The position numbers and the translations under genes were made by a program. Shown piece after piece: positions 1-11,474 of a stretch of DNA of 64,000 nucleotides. Under the pieces are notes generated by a model. The model was not told the DNA's origin. It saw only the letters and a list, made by a program, of their open reading frames with translations, and searched no databases. Within the stretch, counting starts at the first letter, position 1, and each line of letters starts with the position of its first letter. The DNA lies in contig NC_089285.1 of the NCBI RefSeq assembly GCF_963678975.1, positions 11,394,694-11,458,693 on the forward strand, in the 5' to 3' direction. Source of the stretch: Dysidea avara. Its lineage: Eukaryota > Porifera > Demospongiae > Dictyoceratida > Dysideidae.

Positions 1-1323
1 CTTCCTCTGCTAAATGACTCAACAATGGCTTCACTACAGAAACTGTAACACACTTTTCAGCAGCAAGTGCATCCGTCATGGTTTTCAATCCTTTTAGAGC
101 AGCAGCAATAGACTGCAAAACATCTCGATCTTGCCATGAGGGTGATAAATGTGAAGAGGCTCTGTCTTCACTAAGAACATTTCTTACAGCATCCATTTGC
201 TCCAACATTCTTTCAACCATGTCATATGCAGAGCCCCATCGTGTCACTACGTCAACCTTCAGCTTGTGAATTTCTAGCCCCCTTTGTTCTTGTGCAATAA
301 CCAAGTCTCTCTGCTTCTTCCAACTTCTTGAAAATGCAGCTACAGCACTTCTAACAACCCTGAGGGTACGTTGTACCCTTGCATCATTTAATCCCTTTCC
401 CACAGCTAGATTTAAGTTGTGACCAAAACAACTCAACCTATTCCAATTAAGCAGGTCACATGCCAGCTTGATGTTGGAACCACTATCAGTAGTGACTCCT
501 ACCAGCTTCTCTACTTCAAGGCCCCATTGCTGTATGGTTTCCTCAAGAGCCTCAGCAATGTTTGTCCCAGTGTGGTCCATGGGAAGGTAGTGAGTTTGGA
601 GGCAATATGATTTTGGAGGCAATATGATTTTAAATCCCAGTTGGCATCTAAAATGGACAGTAAAAGTCATATACGGGTCTCCAGCAGCTGAGGTCCATAG
701 ATCTGTAGTAGCAGAATAGTACTCCAACTGTTTGATTTTAATCTTTTCTTTTTAACCTCATTGACTAGTGCTGGTACTGCCACTTTAGTAAAGTGTTTAC
801 GAGTGGGTAGTTGATACCTTGGATTAAATTGTTGTAACATCTTCCGGAAGCCTGGCTTGTCTACAGTGGACAATGGTAGCATGTCTCTTGCAAGGCAGTA
901 TGTGACAGCGTTAGTCAAAGTTTTGTGCTCTCTTGATGATGGTGACAAAGGTCGGCGCTTATCCCATGAATCTAAGAGTGTTGTTAACTTCGGAGCGGCT
1001 GCTTACTCTGTGCTGAAACTTTTGCTTTTCTTCTTGCTAGCTTGACACGCTAGAGCATACTCCTCGGGATGCTTGGTTTTCAAATGGCTGTATAAATTCG
1101 AAGTATTCGAATCCTTCGCAACGACTGTTGTATGGTTTGGGCACAAGCGACACTTCGGTAAATTGACACAGAGAGGACGACCATTTCCATCTGTTTCGAA
1201 GCCGAAATACTTCCACACAAATGCTTTGGCTTTCCTTTTTGAAACAAGTACAGCATCACTATCGGTCTCCTCGTTGTCTCTTTCAGTGGTGTCAACTTCG
1301 ACTTCCTCATCGTCAGACGCCAT
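1..1323 (-). pseudogene. hAT-family (ZBED-type) transposase, decayed, cut by left edge
   Basis: A DNA-transposon transposase read leftwards from an ATG at 1323. The first segment (1323-1004) has an acidic start (MASDDEEVEVD) and a BED-type zinc finger with CRLCP and a downstream H-x4-H (HLKTKH). A stop follows at about 1005. A possible donor (CACAGA/GTAAGC) there could mark a roughly 70-bp intron resuming near 930. The next segment has the hAT/ZBED signature TNAVTYCLARDMLPLSTVDK, then loses frame near 745. The correct reading reappears in another frame (EYYSATTDLWTSAAGDPYM) and runs to position 1 through TTDSGSN and a WGSAYDM stretch. A short in-frame direct duplication (TTTGGAGGCAATATGAT twice) lies at 597-632. 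The frameshift and duplication argue for a dead copy. The C-terminal hAT dimerisation domain would lie beyond the left edge. Family assignment rests on recalled motifs. Confidence 0.85.
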
Positions 1324-1452
1324 TATGCTTATGCACGTGATGGAAACGTATGATGCACGTGATGATTCGATAATACCGTCAGCAGTAAATTTAATACCGC
1401 CAGTTCTTAATATCATCGATATCGATAAATATCGGAATATCGCCCAGCTCTA
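1..1452 (-). mobile_element. hAT DNA transposon, right terminus with TIR
   Basis: The element carrying the ZBED-type transposase ends at 1452. Its terminus, read on the minus strand, is TAGAGCTGGGCGATATTCCG. The same TAG(A/T)GCTG(A/G)GCGATA terminus occurs on the complete element at 32975-33542, which has an exact 8-bp target duplication. By analogy the target duplication here is GTTACAAC (1453-1460). The other end and its matching duplication lie outside the window. The site falls exactly at the end of the TGF-beta-like coding sequence. Confidence 0.8.
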
Positions 1453-1457
1453 GTTAC

Positions 1458-2629
1458 AACACACATGACTTGCGTTATGAATTCTGTAAGCTTGTGCTGC
1501 CGTCACCCTTGCATAGTTGTTTGGTGGCTGTATATCTGAATTAGCTTGAATGTTTTGAAAATACGAAACATCACATAAGCCAACACACTCTCCTGCATCG
1601 TATTGTGGCGGTGCCACAACATACTTCATACCCAGATCTCGAAAATTTATGAGTCGGTTCACTTTTCGGCATCCACCACCTGCCAGAATGGTATCACGGC
1701 TTCTCCTCTTCTGGGCTAACTGGAGCAAATCTTTATTAAATTTCCTGGATGATGTGGCAATCTTTAAAATTAGTATAGGCTGATGCTTGTATCTTTGCAG
1801 CGTTAGTTTATCAATGTTGATAATCTTGATTGGCAAATGTCCATCTGGACAGTCACTCTTTAAAATAACACTGACCTGTACCTCCATTTCCACATCTGGT
1901 ATGGGCCAGAGTGCCTTAAATGACGGAGTTAGATCTATATTTTCATAATTTCTTCCGTTTGCCAATTGAATTGACATTTTATTGCCTGCAACATGAATTT
2001 CACCGTCAGATACATGTTTGTAAGCGATTTTAGATTGTAATGTAGCTTTGGAGCATTGTGATTTATAATCATGATTTGCATCTTTGTATACTCTTAAAAT
2101 AGCTCTCGTAATATTACCGAGGCCATCTTCACTATCATTTTTCAGTACGCTCCAATTAAAAATGCTATTTAATATTTGGGATTCTTTAGTAGTAGTTTTT
2201 TCTGGCAGGCTGCCGTCGTCTGTCCGCACTGTGCCACGGAATCCTCGACGGAATCTGCTAGTTCCTTTTACGATAGCTATTAGGTAAAAGAGTAGTCATG
2301 TTAACATGAAATATTATACCAGACTCAATGAAGTAACTCTGCATGCCACCGCTATACTAAAAACAATAAAAAAAACGCTTACCTATGTCTAGGAAGGTCC
2401 AAATAGCGGTGTAATTTTCTTCAAAGTTATCCATTATTATGGATACATTTCGATAAATTTGTTTCGAGTACGGATGAATAAAAGGCGGTAAACGAAATCC
2501 GGCACTATCTTCTTCTGGCAATTTGTCCGCAACCCTCGACATCTGGATCTGTACGTTGGGCTGCCGGACTAAAGGATAGCTGGTAACACCAAGTACACAA
2601 GCTGCACTAAACGCTATTATTCCAAACAT
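1458..2629 (-). CDS. TGF-beta superfamily ligand precursor, 3' end missing
   Basis: Secreted growth-factor precursor in two exons: 2629-2383 (donor GTAAGCG) and 2276-1458 (acceptor CCTAATAG), joined in phase 1, giving 355 residues plus one base. Residues 1 to about 18 form a signal peptide (MFGIIAFSAACVLGVTSYP). A propeptide follows, with a furin-type site RRSR at residues 273-276 preceded by K. The mature region has Cys285, then DLGMKYVVAPPQYDAGEC, which matches the family pattern DxGW...I.AP..Y.A..C, then the CxGxC motif as CVGLC (313, 317), and it ends inside the CC pair (355/356). The last two cystine-knot cysteines (C-x-C) are absent. The end coincides with the hAT target duplication, so either a donor T/GTAACT at 1457 leads to a further exon left of position 1, or the transposon broke the exon. 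Subfamily is not assignable. Confidence 0.85.
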
Positions 2630-4670
2630 CTTAATAGCGCTGGCTTAACGACAGTAACTTGAAACACACACACACACACACGGTAGCTCCGGCAGAGGAT
2701 TTTCAGTGCAACACTAATACGCTTGCGCGGCGAAATTGGCTTCTGGTGGGCGTGGCAGTAACAGACGTGTACTGAACAGTCGACACGCTAGAACTTCTCG
2801 GCCACTAATACAAGGTTAGTTACGGCATAGGCCTAGGCGTGTATTGATTCAGTTCAGTTGATCATGTGATGCCATGTAGTTTTGTGTTAGACCCTACAAC
2901 TAGTTAACATTATTTGCACAGAAATAGCTATTGTGTTGATTGGCACATATGCTTAAAAGTCACCATCATTACTGGAAATGTACATGTGATTAATATAATA
3001 GTCATGTTGTCTCTGCCCTTATATCATATAGCTACTGTACCCAAATACGTAATCATTTGGACCTTGACTAGGTTGTTTTTGTTTATGTAAATAAACTGTT
3101 AAGTAATTACTAGACAACAAAACTGAAAAAGATGGTAAAAGCAGCTTAAGTAAGTAGTCAGTTTCAAATAAATAGAGGTGTACTGATATGACTATGGGGG
3201 GAAGGGGGACTGTTGGACAAGCAGTAAAAGTGTGTGCATGTGTGTGTACTTTTGTGCATGGTGTGTTTGTGTGTGTGTGTGCGTGTGCGTGTGTGTGTGT
3301 GTGTGACAGAGGATTGCCTGCAACGACTTCTAGCACCTGAGTAGTGCACAGGTGTCCCAGTGCTGGTTCACTGGGTAGGCGTGACCGTGTTAGCACGGCA
3401 GCTGAAGGCTTTGCTTTTTGCTTTGTGTATACGTGCATGTGTGTGTGCACCAGTGTAAGAACGATTTTTGGAGTGGGGTGGCCAAAGCTATATATTATAG
3501 TCACCACAACCACTAGTAGTTCTATCCATTCTTTAGGTGTTGATTCATGAGTAGAGCTCAATACAACAGGAATTGTCCATTTTTTGTAACACACCCTCAT
3601 GTATTTAAAGTAAGCAGATTGCAATTGACTGCAAAGGAGCTTAAATTCTTATGCTGTTATTTAACATACTGTTGGCAGACCATAGTTGAAAACAAGCACA
3701 TTGTTATAGTGTGCATTAAAATTTCAATCCTATATTATCAAATTGACCACAACACCAGTATGTAGTGCATGGGACCTATTTAGGTAGAACAATATGTGTG
3801 GTATGTGAGAATAAACAACAACCACAATAACCTTAATGTATACAGCAGCCTGCTCACTCTTGAATATTCTCTGTAGTATGTAGCAGTACAGCAGTGGCAG
3901 CTGTGGAGCAGCAAAACACTGGGTGGTCTGTAGTGCTGAAATATTTTTTCTCAAACCCTAAATCTCCTCCCCATTTTCCTTTTCAAATAGTAACAAAATT
4001 ATGACTAGTCACATGATTGTGCTTAGGGTAACTGTTGTGGAGTAAGTTGGCATACTACAGGATTAAATTCCAAGTGTTGGCACTCAATATCACAAGAGTT
4101 GATACTTATTCTGGTTCACAATAAAAATTGAAATGATTGCCTCACTTTTATAATTGATTAAAACACTATAATTTCATGTGTTGTGCACTGATATACTTTA
4201 TTTCAACCCTTTGTTAACCCATTAAAGGTCACTGCCACTATATGGTGGCATGGCATTATAACTCACTCATAGAATAAACTTTAGCCTTGTACAACACATT
4301 TCAAAGCAAAATGCATATGTACTAGTACTAAAGTGGACATACATCCTGTTTCTGGGATAACTGGTTCCTTCCTGGAGTAATATGTTTGCTATGTGTCACA
4401 TGAGCATGTAGTGTCGAGTATTTGGTCAGTGGAATCATCATTTTGCTTCATGTTGTAATGTTTCTGATCTGATATGTGCAGGTTTACTAAACGTTTTCAG
4501 CAATGGAAATTATTTTATTGATTGCACTGGGACACCCTGCTAATTAAATTATTCGTTACGTGAAAACCACAAATTAAGAAAAATGTAAAAATTGATATAT
4601 TAAATACAGTGGAAAACTGTAACACATGCAAATCCTTTTAAAATTATCGTATTTTGCATCTTACATCAAG
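2630..4670. other. Upstream region of the TGF-beta-like gene; no gene seen
   Basis: Positions 2630-2800 hold a short (CA)n run just upstream of the start codon and probably include the promoter, but I see no clear TATA box. Positions 3230-3305 are TG-rich. Positions 3310-3380 match the 3' part of the SINE-like repeat at 38000-38370 (shared GCACCTGAGTAG and GCTGGTTCACTGG). Open frames crossing this stretch are TG/CA-biased and look accidental. The rest is AT-rich with no recognised feature. Confidence 0.5.
3310..3380 (+). repeat. Fragment of SINE-like repeat (3' part)
   Basis: The stretch reads ...CGACTTCTAGCACCTGAGTAG...GTCCCAGTGCTGGTTCACTGG. It matches positions 38325-38371 with a few substitutions. 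Only the tail of the repeat is present. Confidence 0.6.
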
Positions 4671-5240
4671 TACCGTATAGCTGGTTATTTTCGAAGGGTT
4701 TTTATTTTCGGATATTTTGAAGAGGCCCTTCTCTTCGAAATTAAATTCCCAAGTCCTGTTGCTCTTCAAAACAAATTCCCAAAAGTAAAATAACGTATAC
4801 TTCCATGTAATCAAACAACACGTATTCACTCATGTATTCTTTACAAGTTTAAGCTCAGTATTATTAATAGTCGTTGAATAGTATCATTACTGCATCAATA
4901 GCCAGTAAAGTATCCAGAATGGCATTGTTGGGAATCCATGCTGTCTGCTACTGTACCCTGGTCGAGCCGATTGCCTCGTCAGAGGCTGCTATCTACTCCA
5001 CTTATAACTCAGTCTTCTTTCCTGTGTGTAAAAGTGGGAATTATTCCATTCCCGATTCCATCAGTAAGGCAAGCACATGTAGACTCTATATATTTTTGTA
5101 ATTTGTGACATGAATTTCTATTTGCTTGAAATACACCAGACTACTTTTGAAATATGCATTCTTCGAAATTAAAACCTTCGAAACCCAGATTTTACTGTTC
5201 CTACGAAATTTCTGGTTCAAAAATAACCAGCTATACAGTA
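4671..5240. mobile_element. MITE with TACCGTATAGCTGGTTATTTT terminal inverted repeats
   Basis: The left end TACCGTATAGCTGGTTATTT is repeated inverted at the right end (AAATAACCAGCTATACAGTA). Both ends carry TA, as expected for a Tc1/mariner or pogo-like TA target duplication. Subterminal TTCGAA-rich sequence also recurs near both ends. No transposase is visible, so it is non-autonomous. The superfamily is inferred from the TA ends only. Confidence 0.7.
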
Positions 5241-6479
5241 TGTCCATGTCTTATGCAGCATTAAAGGGATTTAACTGTGTAGCTATACATTGAGTTTACA
5301 TATCAGAAACTGTTTTGTTTTCAACATATAACTGTCTGCTATTGATGTTGTTACTCTGCAATTACAGAACTTTCAAATAAACATTAGCTACTTCAGTCAC
5401 TGGGCCTGAGAATATAGAGCACGTGGCTCAACAGGTCATATCTTACTTTTACTATTACGTATATATATATATATATATATACACCGTATTTACTCAATTC
5501 GTGCTGCACCCTCGAATATACTGCGCATGCGGTACTATTTGAAGGTCTTTATCCTTGTTTCCGAAAATTATTTTAATTGTACCACACCCTTGAATAGCAC
5601 TGCACTATACTTTCATAATTACTCTTTACTAGTGCTCTAATACCTTTAGTATTAATCTCCATCTCGATTTAAGGAAGGCATTGTCCTGGTAAAACTTAAA
5701 ACAACTGTCACATATTCAAAATTCTGGATATTACTTAGAAAATTGACCATGTAACACAAGGCGTGACATAGTTGTGCTACAAGGACTTGAGTGAAAGAAA
5801 AGTCTTGCATAGAAGAAGTAAGTAGCAACGTGCTGTGATTGCGCTGAGCACTTCAAGGAGTTTCTACAAAGAAACCCCATTGCATCCCTGGAAATACCAA
5901 ATGGAATTTTCCAGGAGTGGGAAAAAAAATCTCGCTGCAAGCGCAGCATCTGGATCAATGGTTTCAAAGTACTATTGCTTACTTGATTACTTAAATTCCT
6001 GTCCTGCACATAATACACCAAATGAAAGAATGCAAAAATTTGAATTCCTGCTGTATTTAGCTCCATCTAGTGAAACTTTTACTCTTACTTTGTTGTCGGC
6101 AGGATCCTATAAAACATTGTTGCATGTGAATACACTATATAATTCAGTGTACGCACACTAACCATTCTTATAATTGTCTGAGACAGCAGCTTTATAAAAT
6201 CACATTGTGCCCCTTCTACTGTACCACTGGCTTTCTCAACAGGCACAATTTCCAATTACTTTTGAAGGTTAGTCATCGTTATAAGAAAAAAGAATATATT
6301 GGGAGCTATAATTACCTTATCAAGCTATGTACACACATGGAGGCAAGTATCAGGTAAATACATCCTAGTCAAACATAAGAAATTTTGACTCTTGTATGTT
6401 CATAACAGGCATAATTATGAAACATAGTACAACCCTACAAAGTGGAAAGTTTTACAGGGACCAATGTTAAATTCCATTA
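5241..6479. other. AT-rich intergenic stretch with part of a MITE terminus
   Basis: It contains an (AT)n microsatellite at about 5460-5481. Directly after it comes CACCGTATTTACTCAATTCG, which resembles a pogo-like transposon terminus, but I could not find the opposite end. Overlapping opposite-strand open frames at 5731-6161 have no recognisable motifs and are probably chance. Confidence 0.4.
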
Positions 6480-7590
6480 TTCACAATATAAGGAGATGTG
6501 GTGTTCCATTCCACGTTTGGACGCCAAAAGATGAATCATCTTCTGGAAGTACATCTTATTCTTTTACTTCATTAGTCGAGTATCAAAAAAGAATTTAATG
6601 AAATTCTTTCCATCAAAGATTTTGCTGTGTCAGCCATCTGAAAAGGCAAAAGATGTACAAAAATTATGGGAGGTAATCATGTGTATATACACAAGTGCAT
6701 GACTATTAATAAAATACAGGATTTTAGAGACATATACGACATCATTTCTGCAAGGAACCCATGTAACCCACTTTTTGGCTATGAAGAGCTACAGAATATG
6801 ATAAGTACATGACAGAAGAGCTTGTATAGGGACTGTGCAAATTACATCACTGTTCTATTCCACATATTTTCAAAAATATAATTCACCCTCTCAGAATTTA
6901 TGCTTTTTCAACAAATTGTTGATGGGGCTTTGAAGCAAGGATAATTCTAGATTAATCAATTAAGGCAGGATAGATAATTTAGTTACATGGAAAAATGGTT
7001 AGCGACTGAGAATTAAACTTTTTTATGGTTGTTCTATTAGAGTAATGACTGCTCTATTAGAGTATCCAGTAGAAAATTAATTGTTATTACCCCTGTAATA
7101 GCGTATCTGTTATTATAACATAGGAATAATAATTATTGCATTTTCTGCCCATGCATACAAAATCAATGTTTACATCCCTAAGACCTAAGATGTATACTAT
7201 TTGATTTTAAGCATAGTAATATGTGTTATACTTACAGTTGAAAGTGTGGGTTAAATCATATACCGACTCCTAGGAATTACATATGAACTACCGTCCTAAG
7301 TACGTCACTCCTTATATGCACATTTTATCATACCATGTGGGATTCTTTATTAAAAAAATATGGAAATTAAACAATTCAGTTGGTAAGGTGAATCACATGC
7401 ATGCTACTCACCGATATTTTTAAATTTGCAGCTGTGGAGAACAAGAATGACGTCTGCAAGTCCATCTATTTCAAATCGTCAGATAAATGGAATCCTACCA
7501 CAGATATCATAAAGCACCAACAGAAACTCAGTAAATTGGCTGTATATGAAAGAGAAAATACACGTATGTTATATGTTTATAGTTAAGGAT
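6480..7590 (+). pseudogene. Remnant of a transposon-derived protein, possibly with an intron
   Basis: Conceptual translation on the plus strand gives CGVPFHVW near 6500, then LPSKILLCQPSEKAKDVQKL near 6605-6670. This ends at a donor-like GAG/GTAATC. After a 47-base intron-like gap ending in TACAG, the frame continues as DFRDIYDIISARNPCNPLFG. A further piece at about 7430-7525 reads VENKNDVCKSIYFKSSDKWN. These motifs resemble an unclassified multi-copy, transposon-associated protein family that I recall from cnidarian and sponge genomes (compare VQKLW...DLY and EKKND..K....KSNKWD). Stops and frameshifts interrupt it. The family match is from memory and not searched. Confidence 0.45.
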
Positions 7591-8454
7591 GTGGGAATTA
7601 TGAACAAATTATTTTAGTAATAGTTAAGTTACTCAGGTATCTGAAACAGTTTTCTCACACCATTTGTATTAGATCAAGATACTATAATAGAGCAGTCATT
7701 TACTCTAATAGAATGATCAGAGGAAAATACTAAGTACTCTTTACTACATTAGTCACTAAGCATTCTGATAACTCCCTTGCAAAGCAATTTTCTCAACATT
7801 TTGGTTACAAAAGAAATGGCTATGAAAATAGAATATAATTTAGGGAATAATAGACAACTTGACTGGAATAGAGTAACAGTAAAAATTTGAACATAATTCC
7901 TACAACCCTATTTAAATTGTTGTTTTACTATGCACATGATTCTATATGCAGGCAACGCAAAGCATCATGGTGGCAGAATGGTGGCATTCTTACAAACAGA
8001 GCGAAGAGACATAAAACTGATTAGTTACTTAACGATACTGTTGTGAAATTAATGCATATAGTAGATTTTATATTAATTACTGTGCTTAATTTACAAAAAG
8101 AAGGGGAAAAAAAACAATGATGCTAATAAATGATCTCAAGAGTATAGGTCTAAAACAATGATCTCTAGAGTATAGGTCAGCATATAAAATTAACAGATAC
8201 CAGCACAAAAGTAGCATAAAAATGTGGTCATGAATGATGAAACAAAGGCTCGTTTGTAGCTCGAGTTGTAGATATTAATCTGTAGGATTTGAGAAACTAC
8301 TTGCAGGTGAACAACATTCAAAGAATACGAGGCTTGTGCACAGAGATTTTAGCTTGATTTCTCAATTTTAATTTTTCATCTATGCAAATGGTGGGTCTGT
8401 TTATCCTGTGAAACAACTAAACAAGTTGACATAGTCTTAGCTGTGTTTGGGACC
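7591..8454. other. Gene-free AT-rich stretch
   Basis: Apart from copies of the dispersed palindromic motif (CTCTAATAGA near 7710 and a related site near 7684), I see no coding or structured feature. Confidence 0.4.
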
Positions 8455-9407
8455 TATAGTGGAACTTCTCTTATACAGACCTCAGGCACCTCCATTGTCC
8501 ATACAGCTTGTAGTTTATTGACTGACCATAATGAAATTCAGTTTATATGAAAGCACACCTAAAGGTTGCTATTTATCTGTCAGGTGGCTTGTGTATTCTA
8601 CTAATAATAGCTACCACTTGTTTGCTAGGTGATAATGGAATTTTACAGTCCAGGGAAGTGACTATGAATGTTCTGTAGTGACTTCCCCTCTACCCATTAA
8701 ACCACATAACACTAACTGATAGCAATGATAACATTACAGTGGAACAAATTAAGGACACAATAGAAGAAACCTCCATAATAAGGACAAAAATTTGGTCACA
8801 ACAAGTCTGGTTAATACATTTCCAAAATATCCGTAATTGTCGTTAAGTTTTGGTTGCATCATTCTCAGAAGAATTGTGAAAGGAGAAAAATGGCTGACAA
8901 ACCCAACATATCAGAGGTGACAACCTTCAACAAGACGAAGCTAAAAAAATAGAGAGGTTCCATTGTACTTGTACTAGCATTGGTACTTGCCCTACGTGCA
9001 GGACCATCTCCACATTTTAAAGCCAGACCAAGCATTAAACACCAGCACTGTTCATGTAGCTATGTAGTATGCATGATGATGTCACTTTTTAAAAGAGCAT
9101 GAAGTTTTCTTGTGCCATCATGTTGATGCAAAAACCAAAGTTGTTTGTTTGTTGTGGTTTTGACAGGAATATAGATCAATTATTGACTGAGCCTTCCCTA
9201 CCAGTGACTTCAACATGCTGTAAAGAACAAACAAAAGCATTGGTACCTGCTTTACATGCAGGACAACTAATACAACAATGATTAATATATTGGGAACTAA
9301 GCATTGTACTTGTATAGCATAATACATGTAGTATGTTACTCTATACATTTCTGCAATACACACAGTAGTATGTACCAGACCACCAGGATAAGAGAGGTTC
9401 CACTGTA
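8455..9407. mobile_element. TA-flanked MITE with a second, related MITE nested inside
   Basis: Outer ends are TATAGTGGAACTTCTCTTAT (8455) and ATAAGAGAGGTTCCACTGTA (ending 9407), inverted relative to each other and bounded by TA. Inside, 8735-8967 has its own ends TACAGTGGAAC and GTTCCATTGTA. TACAGTGGAACC ends are typical of pogo/mariner-like non-autonomous elements. A third relative sits at 59924-60115. No transposase frame is visible. Confidence 0.65.
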
Positions 9408-10482
9408 CTTAACATTGTCACTATAGAGAGGCCATGAAGTATGCTTGTTTGGGACTGCAAGGCCGGTTAAAGCAGGTAGATTAAATGTTGCATCTTACAT
9501 GACCATCCATGCTTAATCCTCAAGCAGTTTGCTACTGTCAGCAGGAAAGTAAACAGAATGCTATTAGTCTCTACTGGACCACAACTCAATGGATCAGTGT
9601 AATGTTCTGTCAGGTACACATACTCTTACATACTCATTTTGCAGAAGCCCCAGCTATGTAAATTTGTTTTTGGCATTTTCTCAAACTGCAAAGTAGGCTG
9701 CTCTCTCCTAGCACTTCACGTTACTACTCACCAAGCACTTTACCACCTTTACATGTTACCACTCACAATGTACCGTATAGCATAAATATTTCAATTAGGA
9801 AATTTTTTTTTGACAGGTATTATGTTAGCATTGTAATTTAGACCTCCATGTTATGTAATAGAATTTTTTCAAATTATTACAACACCTTGAAACCCCTCTC
9901 CCCCTTAGAAATATTTAGGCCAACATTTATTAAGTACTTGTTTCCTGTCCCCAAAAGAACATTCAACTAGTGCGGGCAGGCAGTTATTATTATTAATAAA
10001 GTTTTTTTCATCAAAATACTGCAAAAACAAGCATCAGATAGCCAGCTGGCTGCCTCAGTGAAGTAAAATTAACCATCTGTAGGGTCAAACAACCTGCAAA
10101 ACTCCAATAAACAATCATATTTGTGTGCCGAGATATACGTATGCTGGGACCAACGCTGGAGGCACACAAATTACAAATAATTTCCATATTTCTAATTATT
10201 TATAAATCCCAATAATTACCAATGCGGGCGACAAAATTTAAAACTGGACGTGGGCAGGTGACAGGAAAAATGCATTAAGAAGAAAAGTTGGCCTTAGGTT
10301 ATATTACCAATAGAGGTTATCCGTTTTTGTTATTTTCAGTTAGTAACGGTTACTAGACACCATGTTTTTTTGAGGCAAAAATCAATGGGACCAAGTGAAA
10401 CTTTTTGCAATTTTACACAATTAAAGAATGACTTGGGGGGGAATCGCTACACCAAGTGAGGTACTTCACATGTTGCTGTCAG
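9408..10482. other. Gene-free stretch left of a hAT element
   Basis: AT-rich, with no coding signature on either strand. I see no boundaries of a mobile element here. Confidence 0.4.
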
Positions 10483-11004
10483 CAGTGTTGGGAGTAACGC
10501 GCTACTTATGTAACGCGTTACGTAATATTATTACTTTTGTGGTAACAAAGTAATATAACGAAATACGCTATAAAAACAGGTAATATAACTCAAGTTACTT
10601 TACTTACAAATGTAACACGTTACCTAAGTAATATAGTTACTGTAACGAATCTAATATTACGTAATATTATTACTAAAAGTAACGAAGTTACTAATCTCGT
10701 TAGTAACCCACTGAGTAACGCCTTGCCACAACGAAGTAATGAAGCCTACTAAGTGAGGCTTATTCACCAGCTACTTACTTATATCAAGACTTGCACATTG
10801 TCCAACAACGCAATCGTGTCATGTGATAAGGTGGTAGTTTCACACGTGACAGCTTAAGGCTATGGACACAAAGTAATATAATATGTAATATTATTACAGT
10901 TACTTTATTTTATGGGTAATATGTAACTGTAACTAAATAGTTCAGCTGCAAGTAATATGTAATATGTAACTAGTTACTTTTACAAAGTAACTTGCCCAAC
11001 ACTG
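10483..11004. mobile_element. Non-autonomous hAT element, TIR CAGTGTTGGGAGTAACG
   Basis: The 522-bp element begins CAGTGTTGGG and ends CCCAACACTG. It is flanked by an exact 8-bp target duplication GCTGTCAG (10475-10482 and 11005-11012). The interior is made almost wholly of repeats of GTAACG, GTTAC and TAATATTA, so it can fold extensively. The 8-bp duplication places it with hAT elements. Confidence 0.85.
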
Positions 11005-11060
11005 GCTGTCAGACCTTCAGTGCTGGCCACCTCACTGGGCACTGTAAAGCGTCAACAATA
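11005..11060 (+). repeat. Dispersed short repeat (GCTGTCAGACCTTCAGTGCTGG family)
   Basis: The motif CTGTCAGACCTTCAGTGCTG followed by a CACTGTAAAG tail recurs near 23730 and 39520, and inverted near 46770. It looks like the conserved end of an old dispersed repeat. The hAT element at 10483-11004 inserted into this copy. Confidence 0.6.
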
Positions 11061-11086
11061 AGCTAACAAAAAACGCCAGCCCTACT

Positions 11087-11474
11087 TAGTCTCGCGTGGC
11101 CAGGCCCTTTTCTTTCTTTTGTGTGGGGCCGGGGAAAGAAAAGGGTCTGGTGAACATAGTATAGCATCGTCATTGGGCTATCCCGAGATTGTGGGGATTC
11201 TACTGCGCAGCTTCCGGATTGTTGTTTGGTGAAAATGACGTGATCTGCTGCATTTGTGTCCTGTTACCATAGATATTTCAGTAGTAGCTATGGTAACAGG
11301 ATGCAAATATTAGCAAATCACGTCATTCGTGCCAATCAACAATCCGGAAACTGCGCAGTAGAATCCCCACAATCTCGGGATAGCCCAACGACGATGCTAT
11401 ACTATGTTCACCAGACCCTTTTTCTTTCCCGCCCCCACACAAAAGAAAGAAAAGGGTCTGGCTACGCGAGACTA
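11087..11474. mobile_element. Fold-back element, near-perfect 190-bp palindrome arms
   Basis: TAGTCTCGCG at 11087 pairs with CGCGAGACTA ending at 11474. Almost the whole sequence between is inverted-repeat around about 11280, including CAGACCCTTTTCTTTC and CCGGATTGTTG. Direct repeats GCCCTACT flank it (11079-11086 and 11476-11483), with one unexplained base on the right. This suggests an 8- or 9-bp target duplication. It is a non-autonomous fold-back or MITE with no coding frame. The forward open frame across the right arm is an artefact. Confidence 0.75.

Noticed and set aside
1073..1453. Plus-strand open frame of 126 codons
   Set aside because: Antisense shadow of the BED-finger part of the hAT transposase.
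3019..3624. Minus-strand open frame of 201 codons upstream of the TGF-beta-like gene
   Set aside because: Composition is driven by the TG/CA repeat (HTHTHAHAHT); no domain and no splice context.
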